Source: Limnephilus marmoratus
Lineage: Eukaryota > Arthropoda > Insecta > Trichoptera > Limnephilidae
Length of the DNA stretch: 64,000 nucleotides
Assembly: GCA_917880885.1 (NCBI GenBank)
Contig: OU862923.1
Coordinates: 27,171,770 to 27,235,769, forward strand
Direction: 5' to 3'
Position numbers and translations under genes: made by a program. Position 1 is the stretch's first letter; the number at the start of each line of letters is the position of its first letter. Below the pieces are notes generated by a model. That model saw nothing but the letters and a program-made list of their open reading frames with translations. It was not told the DNA's origin and made no database searches. This document shows positions 22,999 through 34,482 of the stretch, piece after piece.

Positions 22999-23553
22999 AA
23001 ACAAAAATTCCTCAAACCTTCTTCTTATGGTGCAGAAGCAAATTTTTGCATGAACAGGTGGCAGCACTGCAGTCGCTTGCAAAATGGCCGACATCGATTT
23101 TCATATTAGATTGCGTTCTGTGACTGATTCTTCACTGTAGAATTCATAAAAGACTGAAAAATGTGTACCATGATCCAACAGTGGACGTCAGCACTGCTAG
23201 ACGATAGGTTCGTCACTGTAACGAAGCTAAAGGACAAACACCGCTGGTTGACGAAAAAGTAACTGCACGCAACATTGAGCGAGTTGATGACATCATTCGT
23301 GGTTACCCCAGATAACTACAGGTGTCGCATTCTTTCTCTCAGGAAAGGCAGTGTGATGACGATTATTCGACAACTGATTATTCAACAAAAGTGCAAGGTG
23401 GGTACCAAGAAAGTTAACGGCCAGAGTAAAGAAACAAGAAAAACAATAGCCTTTAACACTTGCAGCGCCTTAGTTTCTGGAAAAAATTGTGACCGGAGAA
23501 GAAATATGGATTCATTTTTTTGATCCTGAATCAAAGAGGCAGTCAATGGAATG

Positions 23554-24541
23554 GGGTATTTCCACATTTTTTTATTGCTTAAAAAAATTACGATGATTAC
23601 AGCATTTTTAATTTATTTTTATGTTGATGAATAAATTTTCGACAGCGAGTCAAAGTTTCCCCTTTTTGAATTACCGCCAAAATGTTAATTTGTGGCGGGG
23701 CCATCGATTGACGTCATGAGTGTGGACGCTCTTTTTTTTTTTTTTAGGCCATGAGCCCATTGTACTTTCTCCCATTCTACCTCAATCCTTTAACAATAAC
23801 CCATTTAATAAAGTTCACCAGAGTTGTCATTGGATATGTGGCTAAGTCTTCTGGTTCTACAACATGTCCCCCCAGGTATCTGAGCCTAGTTCCCACCAGG
23901 GCGGGACATTGGCACCATAAGTGAATTGGAGTCTCTTCATCCTCTTCACATTTTCTACATCTATTGGTGCTTTCCACTCCCAACAGCTGCATGTGTCTCC
24001 TGAGATGGCAGTGTCCTGTTAGTAGGCCTACCAGTTCCCTCAGCGAGTTTCTGTCCATATCGAGTAGTCTCCTGGTCCGTCTGGGGTCGGGTCCGTTTAT
24101 GAGTACTTTGGATTGTCTCATTCCGGGTGCCCTCTCCCATTCCTTTCAGTGCTGGGATTTTCTCCCACCTCTCGATATGTAATTTGGTGTGGCAAGCTGC
24201 TACTCCTACGGCCGGCTCAGATCCAGCAACTGGTGCTTTCGCCCCTTTCCTTGCTAGTTCGTCAGCCCACTCGTTGCCCTCACGTTGCGTGGACGCTCAC
24301 TGACAGTGTTAATTTATGCTGGCCCAGCTGAGCGACGCTTGTGACATCACATTCGGATTTTCAAACCATGGGCCGTTTGGATAGAGATTTTAGACATTTA
24401 TTTTAGACTGTTTTTAAAATCAATAATATTGAATGAAAACATATAAAACAAACATTTTTAGTAGAATGATTAAAATCAGAAAAATGATCTTTAAATATTC
24501 CGTACATTTTCAACAGAATCCCTCGTTTGTGGAAATACCCC
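23554..24541. mobile_element. Palindromic-ended element inside the mariner
   Basis: Inverted ends GGGGTATTTCCACA interrupt the mariner transposase between SMEW and HHTNP codons. The TSD is short and ambiguous (AT or similar). It is itself split by a LINE fragment at 23732-24288. Confidence 0.65.
23732..24288 (-). pseudogene. 5'-truncated LINE fragment (RNase H end and C-terminal Cys/His motif)
   Basis: GTGGACGCTC is duplicated at 23722-23731 and 24289-24298, and the plus-strand T-run at 23732 is the poly(A) tail of a minus-strand insertion. It encodes the end of an RNase H-type domain (NEWADELARKGAK) and a C-terminal CRKCEEDEETPIHLWCQCPA motif (C-X2-C then H and C), seen in I/R1-type LINEs with RNase H. 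The same family fills 61530-64000, where the matching point is MRQSKVLI. The truncated 5' end shows insertion by target-primed reverse transcription. Confidence 0.85.
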
Positions 24542-25149
24542 ATTGCATCACACAAACCCATTAAGGTCAAAAAAATCAGAACGTTATGGCGATGGTGTTC
24601 TGGATGTGACCTTGCTTTTTACAAAACTGTGATACATGCCCTTGTTAAAAGACTGGCCAAAGCTGTGGAAATGGACGGAGATTATATTGAAAAGTAACAA
24701 ATTAATCGTTAATAGTGTAGTTTTCAACCCATGCAATTGCATTTTTATATCTCGACAATTAAAGGTGTAAAAAAATAAGAGGCTTTACTTTTTGACTGCC
24801 TTTGACTTTGTATATTTGTAGCACGTCCAGAGTGAAAGATACTCTCAGTGTCCGCCCTGGTGTAAGATCAGCATTCAGAATTGAAAAGTTGGGTGAAATG
24901 GCTTTAGACGTGTTTTATGTTTGTTGACCAGATCTAATTAGCCAGGTACTTTTCCCCATCTCCTTTCCCTCCCCACTTTACCTTCAGCCTCACAATATAC
25001 CCTAATTGAGGATGCCATAGTCTCACTTGCTCCAGACAGTTAGGATTCTTGCGTGGTATTCACATAAAAAAAATAATAGACACTTGTGAAGCATTGATTT
25101 GCGTTCTTCGAGACCACATAAAGTTGATCAAGGGGATTCATTTATAAAA

Positions 25150-25375
25150 AACGCTCTCCTCCATTGCTGATGTGATGCGATAAACATTGACGCTCAATAT
25201 TTACCACTATCTATGGGTTCACGATCCGGAATTCAGGAATCTAGAAATCATGATTAATATTGTGGTCTGTCAATACGCTAGTCTACACGTTCAATAAATA
25301 TCACGATATTTGATAAATCCATCAATATGGATCGTGATAAACCTCGAATGTGTAGCCTACGCCTGAGAGATAATA
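25150..25375 (+). repeat. Diverged relatives of the 71-bp satellite
   Basis: Segments with CAATATTTACCAC, TCCATCAATATGGATCGTGA and similar words resemble the 21700-22212 monomers but without a regular period. It follows directly on the SINE tail. Confidence 0.4.
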
Positions 25376-26630
25376 TTATTGACAATGAATCAAGAAGAAG
25401 AAAGAAATAAAAATCTTTATAAATGTTTTATTGCTAAAAATTTACATGTTAAATATTTTTTTATAATTTTTTGTACATCTGTAAACATAACACATCGTAA
25501 AAAATCTTCCATTAACCATTAACACTCCTGATGACCAAGAAGAAAACAGCTGGTAAATAATTACAATTTCACAATAATTATTGTTTCATCAGTAAATATG
25601 CTAAATCATTGCATTCACCGAGTTACACAAGTAAAGACGTCTGATTGAAATGGCTTATTCATAGGTTGGTTTCGTCAAGGAAAAATTGTAAGAAATATAA
25701 AAACATACTTTCGTGAGTCATGGCGGAAAGTCAAAAAATGTTAATTAGAATTATCATTGCATTGTCAATTATTTTCAAATGTCTCTTTATCATTTGTCCA
25801 TACAAATTTTACTGCAAATCTTCACCTTACCATTATTATATTTAAGATCTCATCTGTTTGCGAAAAAAATTTGAAGGTAGAGAAAAATGTTATATGATTA
25901 TACAATATTTGAAACATACCTGCTATGCGAATGAGAAACATTTCGAAGGTCCCAAAGTTTGGCTTATTTTGTTGATTTAAAAGTCTGTATTTTCGTAATT
26001 TTGAATGAAATATACATATTTTTGGTAAAAATATATAAGTCTGCTTCACGGACAATACGGAATATTCCTTGTCGAAGTTCAATACACAGATAATATGGAA
26101 TATTTCTTTTTTAGTTAATAGACAACCAAATATGCATAGTACCAACCTTATAAAATAAATTCTTGTCAAAATAAAAGTACCTAATTTGAATTATTCCCGG
26201 TAATACTGGTACTTGGTTGAGGTTATACTGGAATGGTTTTTTTACGGCAAGCAGGGCTTGTCTAACGGGTATGTGTAATTATTCTAATACGTTTCTTTCC
26301 TTGTTTTTCTGTTTTAAGTACAGGTTCAAAAGTCAATAATGCATTCATAACGTGAATAAATTATTGTTTTATATGGCAATAATATTTTTTCTATAATTGG
26401 CAGCATTGTGATTGTCTATGAAATGAAATATAAATATGGCATAAAATAGCAGTTTGCATAACGTGTAAGTGAATTAATTTTAACAAAATTAAAATGTAAG
26501 ATGCATATTTTTTCATCTCCCTCAACATAAATACTCACTTTTCATAATAATAAAGCTAAATCTAACTTAATTATTTTTATTTTATACTGTATGAGTAAAA
26601 CCTCAAATTGTAATCTAAATGAATAAAAAT
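25376..26630. other. AT-rich spacer
   Basis: A 115-codon minus-strand frame at 25822-26169 has hydrophobic, AT-driven composition and no splice or family support. Nothing else seen. Confidence 0.4.
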
Positions 26631-27065
26631 GAATCGCCGAAATGTATGTACGCGCATAACTTCCAAACGACTGCACCAAATTGGATAATTCTTTTTTTTG
26701 GTGTTCATTATTATCAGGACAAGGTTTGTATATAACTACTGGTGAGCTCTGGCATTATGAAATTTGTATGAAAAAATTGCAAAGGTGGCACACGAGCTGT
26801 TTGAAAACTGAATGTACCGGGACTGAATGTATGGAATGCGGAGAGGGGGAGGGGGAACTGGGGTAGGGGGGAGGAGAACTCAGGAGGGGGGTGCGTGGGA
26901 CGGGGGAAGGGTGGGATTGGAGTGGGGAGAGGGAAGGTGGAGGAGGCGGGGTGGGAATGCGAGAGAGGAAGGGGAGGTGGAACGGGAACGGGACAAATGG
27001 GAAAGGACACGCAGGGGGAAACAATTTCTTTATTAAATGGCATAGAAACGCATGCCGGGTACCAG
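26630..27065 (-). repeat. Interspersed repeat family D, copy 1
   Basis: The minus strand begins TACTAGCTGGTACCCGGCAT and ends with GCAGTCGTTTGGAAGTTATG, words shared with 41745-42092 and in part with 5525-5637. The middle (26827-27010) is a long polypurine tract, which explains several overlapping open frames. The ends resemble a widespread arthropod retroposon 3' region; the class is uncertain. Confidence 0.6.
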
Positions 27066-27069
27066 CTAG

Positions 27070-27367
27070 TATTTAATTAAAATGAAGACAATATCGCTAT
27101 ATTGGCATCGCTAATCGAAAATCTGGAAACAGAAAAATCAGAAAAAAATATTGGTACCTCTGGGAGTCGAATCCAGGACCCTCGGCTTCGGGCCGGGTGA
27201 GCTAAGGTGACCCTATCTGATTCGGTCATTTGACATCACAAAATGACCGAATCGGATAGGGGCACCTTAGCTCAGTTCCTGGGTTCGAGTCCCAGAGGTG
27301 CCAATATATTTTTCTGATTTTTCTGTTTCCAGATTTACGCTAATATTGTCTTCATTTTAATTAAATA
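27070..27367. repeat. Long palindrome with inverted tRNA-like ends
   Basis: The two halves are inverted copies (outer arms share TTTAATTAAAATGAAGACAA). The right half holds a tRNA-like unit at 27261-27303: 5' GGCACCT pairs with 3' AGGTGCC, with TAGCTCAG and a T arm CTGGGTTCGAGTCCCAG but no anticodon arm. The left half, read on the minus strand (about 27215-27152), has matching CCTTAGCTCA and CTCCCAGAGGTACCA plus a possible anticodon arm. B-box-like GGGTTCGAGTCCC is present. Confidence 0.8.
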
Positions 27368-27499
27368 CTAAATCTAACTGTTTGAATAAGAAATATTCCA
27401 TATTAACGGAGAAGCAGAGTAAGGCAAGTTTAATATATTTTTCTTATTTGTTACATTTCTTCAAAAACAGTAAAAATGCAGAAATGAAACTTTAAACAG

Positions 27500-27650
27500 C
27501 CCTACTGCAATACTACGAAATCGAAGATCTGTACGAGACAATGTATGAATGTGAGTGAGGCAAAGAGTGTGTGCCAAGACCGAGTTGTTTGGCGGTCTGT
27601 CCTCTCTGCCTACCCCTGTGGGAAACGGCGTGATGGTTAGTTAGTTAGAT
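27500..27650 (+). repeat. LINE 3'-end repeat (copy 1)
   Basis: CGAGACAATGTATGAATGTG, CCAAGACCGAG, TTTGGCGGTC, CTCTCTGCCTAC and CGGCGTGATGGTTAGTTAG recur on the minus strand at 57720-57945. The translated context (YETM...E, CQDR) looks like a LINE ORF terminus followed by a simple-repeat tail. Confidence 0.55.
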
Positions 27651-27827
27651 ATTATTCTTCGGGACTGTCGATATGGATGTATTTATTTTGTTGTTTAATT
27701 CTCAAAATCAGTTCTTGGTAATGTTTTGTTTTTTATCTACCTTTGGTATTTTTCTCAAACAGACTTACAAGCTTTTAACCCTTTCATGCCTTACACATAT
27801 TTGAAAATATGTACATATCTGACCAAT

Positions 27828-28152
27828 TTAGGAGGCGGGAATGGGTACCGCCGCCCAGGGAACCTTTATTGGATAACCAACACTTCTGCCATAGGTCACC
27901 CCAAGTGGTTCGCTATGTTTGGTGATTTAGCAGGGGTGCCCGGGTTCATGGGGTGAGGTTTGTATAGGTCTTGGACATACTGAACCCCAGAATCCTACCC
28001 ACCCCTTAAACCCTTTTCCTTCCCAGAACTCTCCTCTCCTTCCTTTCCTTAAAAAAACACTCCACACAGCATCGCCAAAGATGACATAGGCCCTGAGGGA
28101 AATTATTTTCCTCAGGGCCTCGTGTGTGGAGGTCGTGTAAAAAAAAAAAAAA
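27828..28152 (+). mobile_element. A-tailed retroposon family B, copy 3
   Basis: GGAGGCGGGAATGGGTACCG at the start, GGTCACCCCAAGTGG and GGTGCCCGGGTTCATG inside, then GTGTGGAGGTCGTGT and a run of A. Internally deleted relative to copy 2. Confidence 0.78.
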
Positions 28153-28419
28153 AGATTTCATATTTTTTTCTCCCTAATAAAAACTGAATTTTTGCTATTC
28201 GTTCAGGAGATAGTTCATATTTTCGAAGAGTGATTTTTTGTGATAAATTTCGCTTAAAATGTTTTTTTTTAATGTATGTTTTTTATGTTAAATTTTTAAC
28301 AATAAAAAATAAATTTTACATACATTTTTGTACACAGTGTTGGCTTTTTCATTTTAAATAAAACACACAATCATAGTGATGTTCTTTCAAATGAAAGTAT
28401 GTAGCAATAACTTATAAAG

Positions 28420-29015
28420 CAGTGATGAGCAACATGCGGCCCGTAAACCCATTTCGTATGGCCTGTGACACATTCTGCAAAATTGCAGTAAAAAATATTA
28501 AATAGTTTCTGTTCTGCTTTGTAAAGGAATTGGAAAACTTTAGTGTTGATATCTAGATATTTTACATGGATTCCATTTTATAAGGGAGTAAGATTCCATT
28601 TTGAAACAATGTTTCTGAAAACATATAAACAACAGAAGATAGTTTTGATATTTCTTATTTTAGAAATCATTTAGATTTCCTGGTTTATTTAATAAAGGGT
28701 TTCGCAATAAACTTTTATCTGTCTATTCTGAAACAGCTGCCCAAAATTGAAAGCACATGTTCTTCAATATTTTGAAATAATAAAATCGACAGAATTTATG
28801 GGTTTGGCCTTGGCGACAAAAATTTTTGATCTGCGACCCCTTTGGTTTTTGCATTTTGTGATTAAAAATTACTGTTTTAGCAAATACAAAATAGGTTTGC
28901 AACACAGACTGCAAAATTAACCGCTTCAAACACTATGTAATTTACCCCCTGCAGCCCATAAATAAATTTTAAATGGATAAATTGGTTCTCCGGTTAAAAA
29001 TGTTGTTCACCACTA
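28420..29015. mobile_element. hAT-like non-autonomous element
   Basis: Ends CAGTGATGAGCAACAT and (inverted) AGTGGTGAACAACAT. Flanks TTATAAAG (28412-28419) and TTCTAAAG (29016-29023) are a 7/8 matching TSD. GCGGCCCGTAAA near the left end is typical of hAT-derived repeats. No intact transposase. Confidence 0.72.
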
Positions 29016-29474
29016 TTCTAAAGTATTGAAAAAAAAACTTACACCTAAATTTATCAAATAATTCTGCAAAATGTCAAGCATTGCTGACAGTTTTAATTCA
29101 GGTCTGAAAGGGTTAAAATAGTAAGGTGATCAAATGTACTTTTCCCAATACTATGGGCGTGGAACTAAATTTAAAATGTAATATATCTTATAGTAGATTG
29201 ATGTTTTATATCGATCGTCTAGTTGATTAGTCAGACATCTCCGAAAAATCGAGATTTGAGGTGAGTTATATGTAAAAGTATACCCTCTATCTGGTACAAA
29301 TTCGGATTACTCACAAACCCCGCCCAATCAATTATAATGCACAAAACCTTTAGTGAAATAAATACAGAATTGATGTTTTCTGGGTCACTAGTAGGAGCAT
29401 GTATTCTTTCACATATGCTGTTCAACTTATATTCAGAAGATATATTCAATGAAGCTCTGCAAGAAGCTACTGAA

Positions 29475-29967
29475 CAGTGTTGCCAACTCGGATTTTGAAA
29501 AAGACGTAGGTCGGACTAGAAAATTACCATACTTTTTTGTGAAAGTTAATAAATACTGTGGCGAATTTTTCCTCCCACCGGGTGGGGCAAAATGGGATAT
29601 TGTGGCGGATACATTTCTCCTAAGGGAACGTACCCATACTACGTGACACTTTTAGGGGGGGGGGGGGGGGGTCTTCAAAAGGTCACGCTCCATACAAATG
29701 AGCGGCGGGTTCCTTAGGATTTTGGTCACCGGGGGGGGGGGGGGGTTAAAAATTGCAAAAAGTTGGTCACGTAGTTTGGGTACGTTCCCTAATGGGTGGG
29801 GCGAATTGGGATATGGGATGGATGGGGCGTATTGTGGTGAATATAAATTTCTCCCCTAACAATCTACGAAAATAAGTAGATTCTGGACTGAAGTTAGTAG
29901 GTGTGCAGGAAAGACCTAAAATACGTAGTTCTATGTAAAAACACGTGTTGGCAAGTTGGCAATGCTG
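29475..29967. mobile_element. Probable hAT-like insertion in the LINE relic
   Basis: Ends CAGTGTTGCCAACT and (inverted) CAGCATTGCCAACT, with flanks CTACTGAA and CTACTCTT as an eroded 8-base TSD. Removing it brings the two RT pieces together. It contains the MITE at 29624-29789. Confidence 0.6.
29624..29789. mobile_element. PIF/Harbinger-type MITE
   Basis: 166 bases with inverted ends GGGAACGTACCCA extending through CTACGTGA, flanked by TAA at 29621-29623 and 29790-29792. G homopolymers occupy the interior. TAA duplication fits Harbinger. Confidence 0.82.
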
Positions 29968-30560
29968 CTACTCTTGTTATAAATGGGAAGATTCTGAACA
30001 ACCTGCATTATGCAGATGATACGGTACTTCTAACAAGTAACATTGAGGATTTACAAATTTTGCTGAATCAAGTAGTGAAGACTTGTGAGAATTTTGGGCT
30101 AGAACTGAATATAAATAAAACAAAATACATGCTCATAAGCAAAAATAACGCATTGGATGAAAATCTTTATATTGCTGGAACAAAACTAGAGAAGGTACAG
30201 AGTTATTGTATACTTGGGCTGCAATGTAAATGATAGATGGGATCCTTCAGTTGAAATCAAATGCCGCATTGAGCAAGCTCGTGCAACCTTTATCCGCATG
30301 AAAACAATGTTCTGCAATCATGATCTCAACCTTGGTTTACGAATGCGAATGATCAGATGCTATGTGTTTTCGATATTATTTTATGGAATGGAAGCATGGA
30401 CGCTTACTGAAGAACTAATTAGGCGACTTGAGGCATTCGAGATGTGGATCTACAGAAGAATACTTAAAATAAGCTGGATGGACAGGGTTTCCTCATTATC
30501 TCAAAACTTATTATTTGGATATAGATATCTGACTAATCAACTGGACGATCGATACATTTA

Positions 30561-30930
30561 GCTTTTATTGATTCCACACCCCATAACATGAATTGTTTTC
30601 ATATTTTGGTTACAATTTTTTGGAAAACTTGCTATGAATGTGTTAATACATATTACAATCCGTTGACTTTGGTAACTGGGTGTTTTATGAAGACGTTTTG
30701 ATACATAGACATTGGCCAAAGATTAGATAGTATAAATAAAATATAAAGTCTAAAGATTATTATTCAATTAGCCACAATGCAATCTTATATAATTACAAAT
30801 TAATTTACACTTTTCAAAGAAATTGAGTTCCATTGAAACATTGAAAATAATTTACAAACACTCAATGCGAGAGAGAAAAAAGAAATTAAAAAAAATATTT
30901 ATATTTCAAATTTTTTTTTAAATTACAAAA
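30561..30930. other. AT-rich spacer
   Basis: Nothing recognised. Confidence 0.4.
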
Positions 30931-30939
30931 TTCAACTTG

Positions 30940-31902
30940 GGAGCCATTCAAGTATTACGTAAGCACTACAGGGGGCGGGGGGGATATTTGCTTTGCTTAT
31001 TTTTTATGTGATTACGTCAGTAACATCAATATTTTTTTTAAACTTTTTCTGATTTTCTACAAAATTTTGTCGATTTTAGTTTGAACGCATATGGCAACCC
31101 TACTTGTCTGTGCTCGAAAACAAAACGCATTTCCGGGGATTCCCGAAAATAATGGATACGTTTACTCGCTTAGAACCGAGTATGAGAATTACCACGCGCT
31201 ATTCACTTGTCTAAATTTCTGCCGCCAATCTATTGTTTAGTTCGTTTTGTTCATTAATATATTAAGATTATAATAACTGAATACCATGTCAATAAAATTT
31301 GCTTAAATAAATATTATGTGCATTCAGTGCGTTAAATTCCTCAATTATTTCTAGAGTTATAACTGCGGCTCATGAATCAATAAAGAAACCAGAACACATT
31401 AACCTCTAATAGGTCGGAGACGCGCGGGCGCGCGCGAATTGTGGGCATGCGCGAGAAAATAATTCGAAAATATATCGAACAAAAGATGTTTGTCTGCGAT
31501 TTTGGCCCTTCTATTTACATAATTTGTATGAAGAACGGGGTCAGAATCGCTTGCGCCAACATTACACCATAGGATACGTCAAAATTTCATTCACCTTGCA
31601 ACCCCAGAATATTTTAATGTTGTTTTTGTACACAGTTTATTGTTCTAGGAACGTGTTTCAGTCAATAAAATATACGATAGCTCAAAATTAATCCAGAAAA
31701 CATTCAATTCAAAATTCAAAGTGGTGCTTTTTTAGTGAATTTTCGTGAAATGGCCTGGCCTCCCAGAGGTTAAATGCATGTACCAATGTTTACGTAAGTA
31801 TGAGGGGGGGGTTAAGAGCTTTGCTTACTTTTGCTGACGAGGGGGGGGAGGGGTTAATAATTGCAAAAAATCTGCTTATGTAATATTTGAATGGCCCCTT
31901 GG
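30940..31902. mobile_element. TIR element (GCCATTCAA ends), interrupted
   Basis: GAGCCATTCAAGTATTACGT at the left is inverted at 31875-31902 (GGGGCCATTCAAATATTACA), possibly with a TTG duplication. G-rich runs lie just inside both ends. A related end fragment is at about 52318-52350. It contains the piggyBac-like copy 31403-31769. Confidence 0.65.
31403..31769. mobile_element. piggyBac-like non-autonomous element, copy 2 (inverted)
   Basis: TTAA at 31399-31402 and 31770-31773. Ends are CCTCTAATAGGTCGG and, inverted, CCTCTGGGAGGCC. Body shares TTCATACAAATT, CAAAATCGCAGACAAACAT (minus strand) and AAAGCACCAC with copies 1 and 3. Confidence 0.85.
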
Positions 31903-31904
31903 CA

Positions 31905-33000
31905 CGCCAATTTTTATTTTTTTAAAACAAGAGCTTTTGATTATATGTAATGAAAAAATCTTACGAAGTGCTAAAAAAATCACCAACTAACTTTTTTGCC
32001 GATTTTCCACAAAATTCTTTTATTGCGAAAAATCATTCACTACTTTAAATTTATTTACTGTATTCTGCAAAATATTATATTTTGTAAAATTTTATTCAAA
32101 AGCAACTAAAATGCGTATATATTACGCCAGTCTCACAGAAAATATGGTTTCCTAGTTGGTGACTTCTTGACATTGATTGGGCCATGGAAATTAAAAATTA
32201 ATTAATCTTATAAATGATGAAACAATATTATGACGAAATTTGACTGCAGTAAGTACAATTGCCAAAACAATTCTTATAACTCACTTTATAAATAATACAC
32301 GGAGATGATTAATTTTCTATTTTCCACAAAAAAAAGTTTAAGCCTTTAATTTCTTTTACTCGCATGGAATATTATTGATTACAATTTTTTTCCATACAAA
32401 AGGTTGAAATAAAAAAATGACAATATCAGGAATATGAATACCAAACATAAATCTTTTGAATTGAAAAATCGAGAAATTGTAAATAATAATCATAAAACCG
32501 CATGTTACTGAAAATAAAAAGTTTTTTTTAATTCATTGATGGCAACTTTTTATCATTCTGGAAGTTTTGTTGTATAAATTTGTTAAAATATAAATTTACA
32601 AAGCACAAATTATAAATTTGTGAGTCACAAATTAATCATGAATCATTTAAAAAAATAAATAAATTGGACACAAAGTATATTAAGGTTGAAATATTTCAAC
32701 CTAAGTCACAAACAATTTGAGCGGTTCCTATCAAATGCCAATTTTCAGCCCATTTCACCTTTTAATCAAATTGTGAACAGCCGCTAAGCATAGCACCATT
32801 ATCGTTCGTATTAAAAGCTTAAACAGGCTGTGAATAAGTATTTAACGAGGACCTTCTGATGTCAAATTTAAAAATGGAGCCTTATCGTTAATCAAATGTG
32901 AGAGGTTGAAATAACCCAACCTAAATTGAACAGCACATTTCATTGGTTCATATAAATAAATTTATTATTATGTTTTAAAAATTATTTCTTCTCAGTAAAC
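31905..33000. other. AT-rich spacer
   Basis: No gene or clear TE. A short stem is possible at 32690-32705 (GGTTGAAATATTTCAACC). Confidence 0.4.
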
Positions 33001-33002
33001 AC

Positions 33003-33170
33003 AGCAAAGGATATGGTTTGAGATTTTCAAGGCCATCATCAGGGCAGATACCGTAATATTAAGCATCTGCCCTGATGATGGACACTGTAATGCTGTCCGA
33101 CACATTGGCTAAAAAAGGAGATAGCGCAAAATGTCATAATAACCCAAAAATTAATCACGATAATACAGCA
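33003..33170 (+). mobile_element. Penelope-like element fragment with hammerhead-like core
   Basis: 33066-33105 reads CTGCCCTGATGATGGACACT then GTAATGCTGTCCGACACATT: a CTGATGA core, a GGACA/TGTCC stem and GACAC where an active hammerhead has GAAAC. The same block recurs at 46236 and (minus) 59607-59650. An inverted CATCATCAGGGCAGAT precedes it. The tail AATAACCCAAAAATTAATCA matches the other copies. Confidence 0.65.
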
Positions 33171-34478
33171 AAGGACACTTATTATAAAATATTTTCACTC
33201 ATCTGGATAAAAATAATCATAAAAAAATTTATGGTTGCATTTACAATCTTTTGTCTATTAGATCCGATAGGTAGATATTATGAGTTTGTTTGTACAAATG
33301 TTGGACAATTTCACTAATCAAAAATGTTTTAGAATTAATGCAAATAATGTCATAAAAATATAAAATGAATTCATATAAAATAGAGGCAGTCAAATTAATC
33401 TAGTCAATAAAGATATTTTTAAAATTGAGTTATAAAGTTCTTATATAATATAAGTTTTTCAATTATGTATAACTTTTTAAAATAAAATCATACAAAATTA
33501 TTTATATCGTTTAGCTCGCAAAATAAATAATTTCTTTGTTTTATTTAAAAAAATTATGATTGAAAAAAAAAAGTTTGTCGACATTTCACCCTAGTGGACT
33601 TACAATATATAGGAACCATACGACCCAATTAGTCAAGTGTGATTTTTCTTGCAACATTACTATGGATTTTTAACGCTTCATATGAGCGTGAGTTTGTCTA
33701 AGGATGGATCGTTTCAAAAAATTTGAACAATTATTCATCAAACTTTTGAAGTTAATATTCACATTCTGTTATTATTTCAGTTTTATAAAGCAACCGGCCT
33801 ATAATAATAATATAATAACAGAACTTGAATAGAACTTACACAGTATGTGAAAATTAACTTAGAATATTTGATGAATAAATTGATCAAATTTTTTTAAACA
33901 AGCGTCCTTAGAAAAAGACTGCGTAAAAACAGCAGGCATTGAAAAAATTGGTCAAACAATGTTTTTCTGATCATTCTAACAAAATCACAAAAAATAAATT
34001 GTAGGTCGATTCCTTTAGTTTAATTTGACATCTGACAGAGACTTGATTGATAAAACAAATAAATAATAGAGCAAATCATTTTAAATTGAGTAACTTTGTG
34101 GAATTCGATCATGCACAAAAGCAACGAAAACCAAATATGTAATAAGAAATAAAATCAAGAGTTGTTTATGGTAATATCATTCAGACTATTAGATTAAAAT
34201 ATTGTGTATTTATTTACAAGCAGTTTTTTTAGATGCATGATTCCTAAACTAAAGGACTCAAATTTGCAATGCTCAACAGCAATAACTATTGTATCTTTTT
34301 CTGCCAGTTATAAAATATATTGTCTCACTTTCCCAATGTTTCAAGCAGTGTTACAAAGTGTTCTTTGGGAGGGATTGTGTACACCCCCTCTGAAAATGGA
34401 CACCAAGCTGATATATGACACTTTGACAAAATAAGACAGTACAGCTTAGTGACATAACCTAAAACCGGCAGAAGAACA
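33171..34478. other. AT-rich spacer
   Basis: No coding or repeat feature that I can support. Confidence 0.4.
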
Positions 34479-34482
34479 TTAA

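Larger units (their letters stand above)
22433..24810 (+). mobile_element. Degenerate mariner element inside SINE A
   Basis: Inverted ends share GGCAGTCAAAAAGTAA with TA at 22431-22432 and 24811-24812. Plus-strand pieces of transposase are readable: LVDEKVTARNIERVDDIIRG near 23250-23295, SKETRKTIAF near 23430, and WIHFFDPESKRQSMEW-like sequence (one frameshift) just before 23554. HHTNP resumes after 24541. Frameshifts and two insertions make it inactive. Confidence 0.8.
22318..25072 (+). mobile_element. SINE A copy split by a mariner element
   Basis: The head (22318-22432) has B-box-like GGATTCAAATCCC and TTTTATTTGATTA. The body and tail (24811-25072) resume with TATTTGTAGCACGTCCAGAG and end in CACATAAAAAAAATAA. 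The gap holds a TA-flanked mariner, so the SINE is older than that element. Confidence 0.8.
29385..30560 (+). pseudogene. LINE reverse transcriptase relic, interrupted
   Basis: CILSHMLFNLYSEDIFNEAL (29409-29465 region) matches the RT block usually reading ..CVLSPLLFNLYSE... After an insertion (29475-29967), LNNLHYADDTVLLTSN carries the YADD catalytic motif. After a frameshift at about 30214, RMKTMFCNHDLNLGLRMRMI and FYGMEAWTLTEE follow. No endonuclease or 5' part is present. It resembles RTE/CR1-type elements. Confidence 0.85.

Noticed and set aside
25822..26169. 115-codon minus-strand frame
   Set aside because: AT-driven Phe/Ile/Leu-rich composition, no splice or family support in an AT-rich spacer.
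26714..27080. Several overlapping open frames on both strands
   Set aside because: They come from a polypurine/polypyrimidine tract inside the family D repeat (runs of Gly/Arg or Pro/Ser).
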